NCBI GenBank assembly: GCA_015231305.1 | Contig: JADGBW010000022.1 | Location: forward strand, 1-37,692 | Reading direction: 5' to 3' | Length of the DNA: 37,692 nucleotides | Source of the DNA: Magnetococcales bacterium | GTDB lineage: Bacteria > Pseudomonadota > Magnetococcia > Magnetococcales > JADFYX01 | Shown: one piece after another, positions 24,766 to 33,300 of the stretch | How the letters are laid out: each line of letters starts with the position of its first letter | How positions within the stretch are numbered: position 1 is the stretch's first letter | Made by a program: the position numbers and the translations under genes | Notes under the pieces: model-generated | The model's input: the letters and a program-made list of their open reading frames with translations, nothing else | Told to the model about the DNA's origin: nothing | Databases searched by the model: none

Positions 24766-25301
24766 TTTTTTTCCACCGTAGCCAATATGACCTAAAAAGG
24801 TCTGTTAATTTTTTTAACTACAAATATAAAATTTCATTTTCTAAATAATTATAACAATCTAACTTGAATTATCTGTAAAGTCTACTTTCCCACAGTTGAT
24901 AGAGCACATCATTAGTTTAATGAGCTTAAACTACTTGAATTGATAATAACTTTTTATTTGTCTTTTTATATTCCTATATGTGTCCCTATGTGTATCTCTA
25001 TTAAAATGTTAGTATTGTTTAACTTAGAAACAGCAGTTTTAATTACGTATGTGTGATATAATAAGGGAGTTCTATAACTAGAAAGGCGACTATTGTTTCT
25101 TCTGTTTATATTGTAAATCAAGCAGTTGCATTAACTTGTGCAGTTGAAAATGCCTTTATAAACAATGAAAATAAATTGTAATATTAATTTTATATTCATA
25201 GTTTATATAATGTTTGGTTGTATGCTTTTTGGAAGCAAAAACACTTTTTTATTAATGGGTATCAGATAAAACGGTAGATTAGTAACATAAAGGAGTTTGT
25301 A
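24766..25301. other. Long divergent intergenic region of the sensory island
   Basis: 536 AT-rich bases between the membrane hemerythrin (minus) and the binding-protein gene (plus). It holds a perfect inverted repeat, TAGTTTAA 24913-24920 and TTAAACTA 24926-24933 with a five-base loop, a plausible operator. A TATAAT at about 25066 could be a -10 box, but the -35 is unclear. I found no reading frame with a credible ribosome-binding site, no tRNA and no Pho-box-like direct repeat. Confidence 0.45.
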
Positions 25302-26294
25302 ATGAGTTTTGCTTATGTTCTATTGGTTTTTATTGGTATTTTTTTTAGTTCTGGTTCTGCCTTAGCAGACTCTATTAAGATTGGCCATGAGTTTTCTAAC
25401 CCAGAAATCAGAGTACCAATGCCGGACTCTTGGGTTAAACAACCAATTGACCGTGGAAAAGTAGATTTAAAAGTAATGCTGGACCAGCAGATGTATAGGG
25501 TTTTGTCTCCTTTAATTCGTCAATATGCTAATATAAAAGGTATTACTATTTCATTAAGCGATGGTACGTGTGGTAACTCTGCTGGTACATTGTTAAAAAA
25601 ACAGGCAGATATTGGTGGGTTTTGTTGTCCTCCCAGAAATTCTGACCGACTACCCGGTTTACGTTATTACACTCTTGGTATTACTCCTATCTCACTTATT
25701 ATACACCCAGACAATCCTATATCTGATGTAAGTGTTGATGAGGCAAGAGAGATATTTTCTGGTGGTATAAGTCGATGGTCCCAGTTAAAACAGGCAGATG
25801 GTAGCCCTGGTCACAATAAACCTATCCAACAAGTTGGGAGGCTCCACTGTAAACCTAGACCCGGTCACTGGCGATTGGTTTTAGATAATGAGGACCAATT
25901 TAGTGTTAACCTTAAAGAGGTCGGTACTATCCCTGATATGTTATCTTCAGCAGCAACAAATATTCGAGCTATTGGTCATGTTTCTGCTTGGTTAGCTACT
26001 AATGATCCTAAAAAAAATGTGGTTGTAAAATCATTAACAATAGGTGGTATTAAACCCACAGATATAAAGGCTTTAATAGAAGGGAGATACCCATTTTACA
26101 AAACATTTTCTATCACTACATGGGAAGGGAGCGGAGTTGAGAGCTTATATGCTAAAGATTTAAAGGAGTTTTTATTGAGTCAGGTTGAAAAACTTGATGA
26201 TAAGTTCCTTATTGCTTCACCTAAAAAATTGCGCCAGGCTGGGTGGCAGTTTAAAGGTGATGAGTTAATCGGCTCTAAAAAGAATAGTAGGTAG
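25302..26294 (+). CDS. Periplasmic substrate-binding protein (PstS-like), Cys/His-rich variant
   Basis: A 330-residue exported protein with a signal peptide at 1-22 (cleavage after SALA, before DSIK). The rest resembles the phosphate-type periplasmic binding fold: LSPLIRQYANIKGITISLSDGTCGNSAG, QADIGGF, TLGITPISLIIHPDNPISDVSVDEAREIFSGGISRWSQL, and later VGTIPDMLSSAATNIRAIGHVSAW. Unusual features are Cys90, the pair Cys108-Cys109 (GGFCCPPRNSD) and HCKPRPGHW (H182, C183, H189), which suggest a disulfide, metal or other non-phosphate site. No permease or ATPase genes are adjacent. Instead a histidine kinase follows 13 bases downstream, so it may be a sensor subunit (inference). AAAGGAG lies at a good distance before ATG. 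Confidence 0.82.
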   Translation: MSFAYVLLVFIGIFFSSGSALADSIKIGHEFSNPEIRVPMPDSWVKQPIDRGKVDLKVMLDQQMYRVLSPLIRQYANIKGITISLSDGTCGNSAGTLLKKQADIGGFCCPPRNSDRLPGLRYYTLGITPISLIIHPDNPISDVSVDEAREIFSGGISRWSQLKQADGSPGHNKPIQQVGRLHCKPRPGHWRLVLDNEDQFSVNLKEVGTIPDMLSSAATNIRAIGHVSAWLATNDPKKNVVVKSLTIGGIKPTDIKALIEGRYPFYKTFSITTWEGSGVESLYAKDLKEFLLSQVEKLDDKFLIASPKKLRQAGWQFKGDELIGSKKNSR

Positions 26295-26307
26295 CAGACA
26301 TTATATC

Positions 26308-28173
26308 GTGTTTATAAATCTCCCCTTTATCTGGAGGATTCTCCTCATAACCCTGCTAATAGGTAGTGGGTTAACCATTTTTTGGGGTAGTGTACATGTT
26401 AAAGATGATCATGCAGCCTTAAAAAAACAGTTTCTAGATGATATGAATGTTCGAGCTCGTACCAGCCGGATTCGCTTGGACAATTATGTTAAGTTGCATC
26501 ACTACTCAGCAGAACTTTTTGTCACACAAAAAAGATTTTTAACATATCTGGAAAAGACCCAACCCTTAAATAAAGATGATGGTATTCTTGTTCATAAAAA
26601 GACCCCTTCATGGTTTCCTGATCGTTCTGTTCAGCGTTCATTTATTAAGTCACACAACTTTTTGCTTTTAGATTCTGCCGGGGAGGTTCGAGAGAGTTAC
26701 TCTAGAAGAGGGCGCGAGGTTCCCCCTGAATTACACTTAAGAATTAAACAACAAAACACCCTATTACTACCTACAGAGAGCTGGTTTATAAAATTGCAAA
26801 ATTCTCTGTATTTAATAACCAGCCAATCATTAGAAAAAGGTGGGGTAAAAGCTTGGAGCAGGTTGCTGTTGGCAACTGAAGTAGATGATGAATTTTTACA
26901 TAATTCACAGGGTTTATTAGAAACTATCGATCTATTTGCCCTAATAAATAACGACACTCAATCAGTTATGGTTAGCAGTGATCTTGATACTATTCCTTTA
27001 GGGGTATCTATTGAGGCACTAAAAGAAGAGTATTTAGTTGGTTCAGAAGCATTTTTTGATTATGGAAATTCCGATGTCATAATAAAAATGGTTCTGCTTA
27101 TTCCTCGTAATGACCTACAAAAACTGTTAGATAAAATTGATAATAAATCAATGAAGCAGGTGGTGTTGATAAGCACAACATTTGTTATCTCGTTTATTCT
27201 GTTATTTTATTGGTTTATCAACAATCTCGATATGTTTACCAGTAAAATGGTATCTTTTTCCAAAAACAAACTAGGAATAGATGCGCCTACTGCTGCCCCT
27301 GGTGGTCCCATTGAGAGAGTGCAAAACCAGTTTAAATTATTATCGGAAGCTATCTTACAAGCAAGGGAGCGAGAAAAGCTTACGCAGGTACAGCTTGCTA
27401 AATCTGAGATGATGGCTGCATTAGGTGACCTTGTCGCCGGGGTTGCCCATGAAATTAACACACCCCTTGGCACAGGTTATACTTCGTCCAGCTTTTTAAA
27501 TGGGCAGACCAAAACCCTTAAAACCGCCTTTGAAAACCAAAAATTAACTCGCTCAGACCTTGAAGCCTATTTGGATATGGCGACCGAGTCCACAATGTTA
27601 ATAGAAAAAAACCTATCACGGGCTAGCGATCTTATTCGTAGTTTTAAGATGGTTGCGGTTGATCAAGGGAGAAATGATCAACGAGAATTCGACATGAAAA
27701 GTTATGTTGAAGAAGTTCTGGTAAATTTACGCCCTAAATGGAAACGTACAAATCATAAAGTTAAACTCAATTGCCTCGAAGATTTTTCAGTAAATAGTTA
27801 TCCTGGTGCAATATCCCAAATTATTACCAACCTAATTGTCAACTCATTAGACCATGGCTTCAAAGAGCAAAAAGATGGATGTATCAATATAGATATTTCT
27901 AGACAGAAGCACCAAGAGGAGATGATTTTCTTACGTTATTGGGACAATGGGTGTGGCATGAGCCAAGAAGGTGTTAATAAGGTTTTTGAACCATTTTTTA
28001 CCACAGCTAGAGATCAAGGTGGAAGTGGTCTGGGTATGCATATTGTGTATAATCTGGTTAATCAAGCTTTAAACGGAACAATAGAGTGTCAGAGCAAACC
28101 AGGAGAAGGGGTTGTGTTTGAAATACTATTTCCCGCAAAGATACCAAAAAGAGAAATAGAGCAAATAAATTAG
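26308..28173 (+). CDS. Membrane-bound sensor histidine kinase
   Basis: A 621-residue kinase. Its parts in order are a membrane helix at about 8-26, a large periplasmic sensor domain at about 30-283, a second membrane helix at about 285-306, a linker with a coiled-coil (QAREREKLTQVQLAKSEMMA), the H-box ALGDLVAGVAHEINTPLG with H381, and the ATPase domain with N-box QIITNLIVNSLDHGF, DNGCGM, FEPFFTT and GSGLGMHIV. It autophosphorylates H381, and no response regulator is encoded nearby. GTG 26308 is used without a good ribosome-binding site, 13 bases after the binding-protein gene, which suggests coupling. The signal may be the binding protein's ligand. Confidence 0.93.
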   Translation: MFINLPFIWRILLITLLIGSGLTIFWGSVHVKDDHAALKKQFLDDMNVRARTSRIRLDNYVKLHHYSAELFVTQKRFLTYLEKTQPLNKDDGILVHKKTPSWFPDRSVQRSFIKSHNFLLLDSAGEVRESYSRRGREVPPELHLRIKQQNTLLLPTESWFIKLQNSLYLITSQSLEKGGVKAWSRLLLATEVDDEFLHNSQGLLETIDLFALINNDTQSVMVSSDLDTIPLGVSIEALKEEYLVGSEAFFDYGNSDVIIKMVLLIPRNDLQKLLDKIDNKSMKQVVLISTTFVISFILLFYWFINNLDMFTSKMVSFSKNKLGIDAPTAAPGGPIERVQNQFKLLSEAILQAREREKLTQVQLAKSEMMAALGDLVAGVAHEINTPLGTGYTSSSFLNGQTKTLKTAFENQKLTRSDLEAYLDMATESTMLIEKNLSRASDLIRSFKMVAVDQGRNDQREFDMKSYVEEVLVNLRPKWKRTNHKVKLNCLEDFSVNSYPGAISQIITNLIVNSLDHGFKEQKDGCINIDISRQKHQEEMIFLRYWDNGCGMSQEGVNKVFEPFFTTARDQGGSGLGMHIVYNLVNQALNGTIECQSKPGEGVVFEILFPAKIPKREIEQIN

Positions 28174-28212
28174 CGTATTATAGAAATATTTTAATATGAA
28201 ACTAAAAATGGT

Positions 28213-28842
28213 CTAATATATCTCAAGCTCATCAAACTGTTGGATATTTTCTAATAGTTCAACTGTAGCAATAGAAATTTCTTTTTGGTTGGCGGATTCA
28301 CGAATAACTCTACAGTTACGTAAAATTGCACCCCATACTTCTATATGTGTATGGTCTATTTGAGCCACAAGAACAGTAAGAGCTTCCATTGTGTTGATCT
28401 GTTCTTGGGCTATATTTTGCAGTGCAACAGTTGTTTGTTCGTCCAGTTCTTTTTTGCGAAGTTTTTCAATTGCATCACCAAACATATTCGGTGATGGCAA
28501 CCATCCAGTATCAATTTGGCTATTTCCCATACAAGGATTAACAAAGTTTGATAACACAGTGCGTAGAGCAAATTTATTGCTGCGTTTGTTGGTCATAGTG
28601 GAGCGTTTTTCATAGATTGAAAAAACCACTACCAAAAATGCCCCTTGCATACAAAAACCAATAAGTTGTGGTAGTAAGCTAAGGCTTAAATCAGTTTCTG
28701 CATAGAGAGTAAGAATCAGAAAAGGTGCAGCGGCAAAAAAGATTGCCAAAAATATAAGATATAATGTTATAAGACCTTTAAAAAATGACCTTGGCTTTTG
28801 ATTTGGTATGTCCATTAGATTGCAAATCCTTGGCTTAGACAT
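28213..28842 (-). CDS. Two-helix membrane protein with cytoplasmic helical domain, unknown
   Basis: A 209-residue protein I do not recognise. Two hydrophobic segments (about 23-48 and 54-76) form a hairpin. The remaining 130 residues are soluble and probably largely helical (FGDAIEKLRKKELDEQTTVALQNIAQEQINTMEALTVL). The start is uncertain: ATG 28842 has no ribosome-binding site, while ATG 28815 (MDIPNQ) has AAGGA 11 bases upstream. It converges on the histidine kinase gene and is the last gene before the second repeat copy. It may work with the kinase or with the membrane hemerythrin, but that is only guilt by position. Confidence 0.6.
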   Translation of the reverse strand: MSKPRICNLMDIPNQKPRSFFKGLITLYLIFLAIFFAAAPFLILTLYAETDLSLSLLPQLIGFCMQGAFLVVVFSIYEKRSTMTNKRSNKFALRTVLSNFVNPCMGNSQIDTGWLPSPNMFGDAIEKLRKKELDEQTTVALQNIAQEQINTMEALTVLVAQIDHTHIEVWGAILRNCRVIRESANQKEISIATVELLENIQQFDELEIY

Positions 28843-29331
28843 TATGACTAAAAATTATTTATAGTGATTTCAAATCAAAAACAGACACTCAAAAAAACCA
28901 ACATGATATCATAGCTGCGTAGTCGGGAATAAAGAGAGTTAAGCGTTTCTGCCCTAGATTACCGCCAACACGGGAATGACGTGGAATTTTTATTGTGTAC
29001 AGTTTTTAAATGAAGCCATTATATAGTTATTCTACAAATATATAATAAAAGATAAAAGTCTTTTATTATTAAATGTTAAGGGGCGATGTTTGCATTGTGG
29101 GTTTGTGTTAAACCCCAAGGTTTTGCCTTTATTTTTTTGCATTAAAAAACACAGTATTTTAGAGCAGCACGCCCTCTTATGGTTTTACCTTTTGCGTATT
29201 GTATAATAGCAACAAGCTAAATATTTGTAACTTTATCAAAAAAAATTAAAATTAACGGCTATACACTAGCATGAATTTCTCTTGTTTGTCGGCGTTTTTT
29301 TTTCTTTTTCGATATTTTTTTTAAATACACC
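28843..29331. other. Intergenic region containing repeat copy 2 and AT-rich hairpins
   Basis: 489 bases. Apart from the dispersed repeat (28917-29009) it contains an 11-base-arm AT-rich hairpin, 29042-29052 with 29059-29069 and loop TAAAAG. It also contains GGGTTT 29099-29104 with AAACCC 29110-29115, a short hairpin with T-rich sequence about 20 bases downstream. None is clearly a terminator. No gene was found. Confidence 0.5.
28917..29009 (-). repeat. Dispersed palindromic repeat, copy 2 (inverted)
   Basis: Read on the minus strand from 29009, it begins with the same exact 20 bases as copy 1 (TTAAAAACTGTACACAATAA, 29009-28990). After 15 bases come CCCGTGTTGGCGGTAAT, CTAGGGCAG, AACTCTCT and ATTCCCG. 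ACGTCATTCCCG near 28983-28972 matches the complement of the end of copy 1 (GGGAAAGACGT) and suggests terminal inverted repeats. With copy 1 it brackets about 4.9 kb. Confidence 0.85.
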
Positions 29332-29622
29332 TTAAGTATCCAAAAGTAGAGACTCCTGCTCAACCCCCAACAAAATTAAAGTACCTTCATGGATATTACT
29401 CTCAATATCAAGGTAACGAAAAATGTAAATTCTTCTTATTTGGTATTGATCTTTGGTATCTTTTTTAATGCTAGTATGTGATAAAAATATAGTATCGTCT
29501 AATAGCTTGGTTCCCAATTCGCTACAGGCCTGTTTGGTAATGGCAAGTCCACGCTCCCTTGCTTGCATTGTTGAATGCCAGAACATGCCAATAGCCAACA
29601 GTATTATGAGAGTTATTTCCAC
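29332..29622 (-). CDS. DUF3301 family protein
   Basis: A 96-residue protein. An N-terminal hydrophobic helix (about 3-16, ITLIILLAIGMFW) is followed by a domain with the DUF3301 pattern: ARERGLAITKQACSELGTKLLDDTIFL, then RRIYIFRY and EGTLILLGVEQESLLLD. DUF3301 proteins are small inner-membrane proteins of unknown function, best known from gammaproteobacteria. GTG 29622 follows the cysC stop by seven bases with no separate Shine-Dalgarno sequence, so translation is probably coupled to cysC. Its position after cysC gives no firm functional clue. Confidence 0.72.
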   Translation of the reverse strand: MEITLIILLAIGMFWHSTMQARERGLAITKQACSELGTKLLDDTIFLSHTSIKKDTKDQYQIRRIYIFRYLDIESNIHEGTLILLGVEQESLLLDT

Positions 29623-29629
29623 GGCGAAA

Positions 29630-30256
29630 TTATTTATTACTCTCCCACTCTCTTAAAGCAAGACGGGTTTCAATCATGGTTACAATTTGGGTAACGCATT
29701 CTTGAGCAGTTTTAGTGCCTGTGTCGATAATTAATTCAGGATTTTTAGGTATTTCATATGGTGATGAGATGCCTGTAAATTCTCTAATCTCACCTAAACG
29801 GGCTTTTTTATATAGACCTTTTACGTCTCGTTCTTCACATTTTTCAAGTGAGCTATTACAAAATATTTCAATAAAATCACCAGGAGCCATTAAATTACGT
29901 ACTTTTTGGCGGTCACTGGCAAAAGGGGAAATGAAGGCTGCAAGAGTAATAACCCCGGCATCAACCATAAGCTTAGAAACTTCACCAATACGACGAATAT
30001 TTTCAATACGGTCTCTGTCAGAAAAGCCTAAATCTCCACATAGGCCGTGACGAACGTTATCTCCATCTAAAGCATAAGTGTGCAACCCTCTTTTATGAAG
30101 CTCTTCTTCCACACCATGTACTAGTGTTGATTTTCCTGACCCAGAAAGACCTGTAAACCAGAGAAGAAAGCTTCTATGATTATTGAGTTTTTCACGGTCT
30201 TTGCGGGTAACTGTAACTTCATGCCATACTGTATTTGTACTTTTATCGGTACTCAT
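29630..30256 (-). CDS. cysC: Adenylylsulfate kinase
   Basis: A 208-residue APS kinase that phosphorylates adenosine 5'-phosphosulfate to PAPS. The P-loop is GLSGSGKST (residues 36-44). [31 protein letters not shown] and [15 protein letters not shown] are family signatures, and [20 protein letters not shown] forms the substrate lid. The length is normal for a stand-alone CysC, with no fused CysN GTPase or sulfurylase domain. The sulfurylase and PAPS reductase are not in the window. PAPS may feed assimilation or a sulfotransferase such as the one proposed at 2538. It shares a transcript with the DUF3301 gene. Confidence 0.96.
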   Translation of the reverse strand: MSTDKSTNTVWHEVTVTRKDREKLNNHRSFLLWFTGLSGSGKSTLVHGVEEELHKRGLHTYALDGDNVRHGLCGDLGFSDRDRIENIRRIGEVSKLMVDAGVITLAAFISPFASDRQKVRNLMAPGDFIEIFCNSSLEKCEERDVKGLYKKARLGEIREFTGISSPYEIPKNPELIIDTGTKTAQECVTQIVTMIETRLALREWESNK

Positions 30257-30322
30257 GTCTGTTAGTTGGTCCTTTTTTTATGGTGCATTAAAACTAGCCA
30301 AGGTAGTTTATGAAATTTTGGG

Positions 30323-33300
30323 CTACAATTTAGTATGTAATATTAGTTCGTGTAGCTTACGCACTAATACAGAAAGAGGCAAATGGTCTGGTTTATCATT
30401 TAGCTTTAACTGTTCTAATAGCTCTTGGTAATGAGAATTTGTTGTGGAGACCTCTTGCAGATAACTTTGAAAGGCTTCTGCTACTGATTCGTTATGCCTT
30501 TTAAAAGAGATAATACCTTCCACAAGTCGAGTTCTAGTTTCTAATAGCTCTTTGCGTAGGTTTTCAATGTTCATTCGGCCCCAGCTATCACGGGTGTGAA
30601 CTAATTTTAACCTGTTGTCTATCCAAGAAAGGCCAAAAAAATCATCTACTTGTATATAAAGATGACCAACAGAATCAAACTGAGTGTGTAGAGACTCTTT
30701 AATATGTAAAATAGCCATTACATCTCTAAGAAAAGGTAGTAAAACTGTTTCAGTAGAGAGTTGGTCTGGCAACCCTTTATCTGTTAACTCTTTTTTCTGT
30801 TTTTCAAGAGATTTCATCTGCTCTTTAGATACCAAGCCAGGTAATGACTCCCATAAATTATTATGAAAAGCCCTAATAATTTTGGCATATAGATTAATAA
30901 TATCAATAGAGATACGATCGGCATCAAGATGGATAAGCATCCACTTAGCCAAGTGTAAAATAACTCTCTCCATCTGGTCGAGTATCTGATATTTAACTAA
31001 GGTAGGAATAGATGGTCCCAAATCATAAACTTGGCTGCGGAAACTTTGTGCATCAATTAGGTTTTCGATAATAAGATATGCCTTAGTTAACAGTGCAATC
31101 GGGTTTTCTATAGTGCGTATTTCGCACACTTTATTATATACAGCAAAGAGATGTCCAACACCTGTTTGATTAATAACCCGGTTGGTAATACGGCTGGCAA
31201 TTATTTCTCGTTTTAAGAAGTGGTTTGAGAGGTGAGAGTCAAACTCTCTCCCTATGCTAACGGGAAAATAGTCAGAGAGATGATGTTCAAAAAAGAGCAT
31301 ATCAACAATATCTGAAGAGAGTAGCTTCTTTTGTAGATATAGTTTGGCATAACCTAACATTATGGCTAATAAAGGTCGAGGCAGGCCTTTTTCTTCTTGC
31401 AGCCACTCTGACAATATTTTTATTTTGGGTATATCTTCAGCTGTAAAATCAAGCCCAGCTTTATTCTTTAAAAGATCAAGGGCATCTAAATATAAATCTC
31501 CATAATAGATGGAATTAAGCATATCCCGGCTAACTGCCTGATGTTGCATAAAGCTATCTTCTAGAACACTATTGGCAACTTCGTCGCTTAAGCTAGCAAG
31601 CATAGTGTTACGGTCATCAGTGCTTTTTATCTCTCCATTTACTAAAAGCAGATTGAGCAGAATTTTTAAGTTAACCTCATGGTCGCTTAAATCAACACCA
31701 CCAGAATTATCAAGTGCATCGGTGTTAATGCGTCCACCATCTTTGCGAGTGGCTGTACGGCTAAACTCTAAACGGCCCTTTTGCGTTATGCCTAGGTTTC
31801 CACCTTCGCCAACTATTAGTGCTCTTACTTCACAGCCGTTTATTCGTACAGAGTCGTTGGTTTTATCTGAAACATCCTGGTGACTCTCTTCACTGCTTTT
31901 AATATAGGTTCCTATACCGCCATTATAGAGAAGGTCTACCTTTAACCTTAAAAGGTTTTTTATTACATCTTCTCCTGAGAGTGTTTCTGCTTTGGTATCA
32001 AGTAGTTTTTTTAGGGCAGAATTTAGTGGTATACCCTTTGACGCTCGCTCAAAAATACCACCACCAGGTGATATCAACTCTTTTTTATAATCATTCCATG
32101 ATGATCGGGGCAGGGCAAATAGTCTTTGTCGCTCGGCAAAACTAGTTTCAGGGTCTGGGGTAGGATCAAGAAAAATGTGTTGATGGTTGAAAGCACCAAG
32201 TAGGTGGATCTGTTTTGAGGCCAACATTCCGTTGCCAAAAACATCACCAGCCATATCTCCAATAGCCACAACACTAAATGGATCTTTGTGAATATCTCGG
32301 CCTATTTCAGCAAAGTGGAGGGCGATACACTCCCAAGCTCCTCGAGCAGTAATGCCAACTTTTTTATGGTCATAGCCGTTGGAACCCCCAGAAGCAAAAG
32401 CATCACCTAACCAAAATTGATATTCATTTTCGGCAATTTGATTGGCTAAATCAGAATATGAAGCGGTTCCTTTATCAGCAGCAACAACAAGATATGGGTC
32501 AGCATCATCATATATCACAACATTTTGTGGGTGTAATATCTCTTCACCAACTAAATTATCGGTTACGTCTAGTAAGGCTCTAATGAAAATTTCATACTGT
32601 GTTGCAATCCAATTTTTTTGTTTATTTGCAGGTATTTGTCGTAAATTGGGAATAACAAATCCCCCTTTGGCCCCTAAAGGTACAATAATGGCATTTTTAA
32701 CCATTTGGGTTTTCATAAGGCCCAATACTTCGGTGCGATAATCTTCTAAGCGGTCAGAAAAACGCAAACCACCACGAGCAACCTCGCCACCACGTAGATG
32801 TATGCCTTCTACGTGAGGAGAGAAGACAAAAATTTCTCTCCATGGTCGGGGAGTTGGCATTTTATCAATTTGTAAACAGTCAATTTTAAAAGAGATAGCA
32901 GCAGGAGTAGGGGTTTGAAAATAGTTAGTACGAAGAGCAGAATTTACCACATTTACCAAGCCACGGAGTACTTGATCGTCTTGTAAGTTTGCCACTTTAG
33001 CCAAGGCTTCTTCTATAAGATTGCTAAGCTCTTTACACTGTTTGTTACGGCTTTTTAGTTGGGGGTCAAACCGGGCAAGAAATAGCTTTAGTATGAGGCC
33101 GGCTAAGTGGTGGTGTTGTAGCAACACCCTGTTAATCTTTGTGCCAGATAACTCTGGTTGAATCTGTAGTTGATATTGCCTAAGACCTTGTAACAGCGAC
33201 ATCTCTCTATAGCTCAAACCCTCTAATAGCACCAATTGGTTTAGTTCATTGTCCAGTAGTGTTTCAGACCTTAAAGCTTTAAGGGCTGCACGGAATTTAT

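Noticed and set aside
25000-25300. Pho box before the PstS-like gene
   Set aside because: No CTGTCAT-type direct repeats were found, so phosphate control is not supported.
24013-29009. Insertion sequence or transposon
   Set aside because: No transposase or recombinase lies between the repeats, so at most it is a non-autonomous pair.
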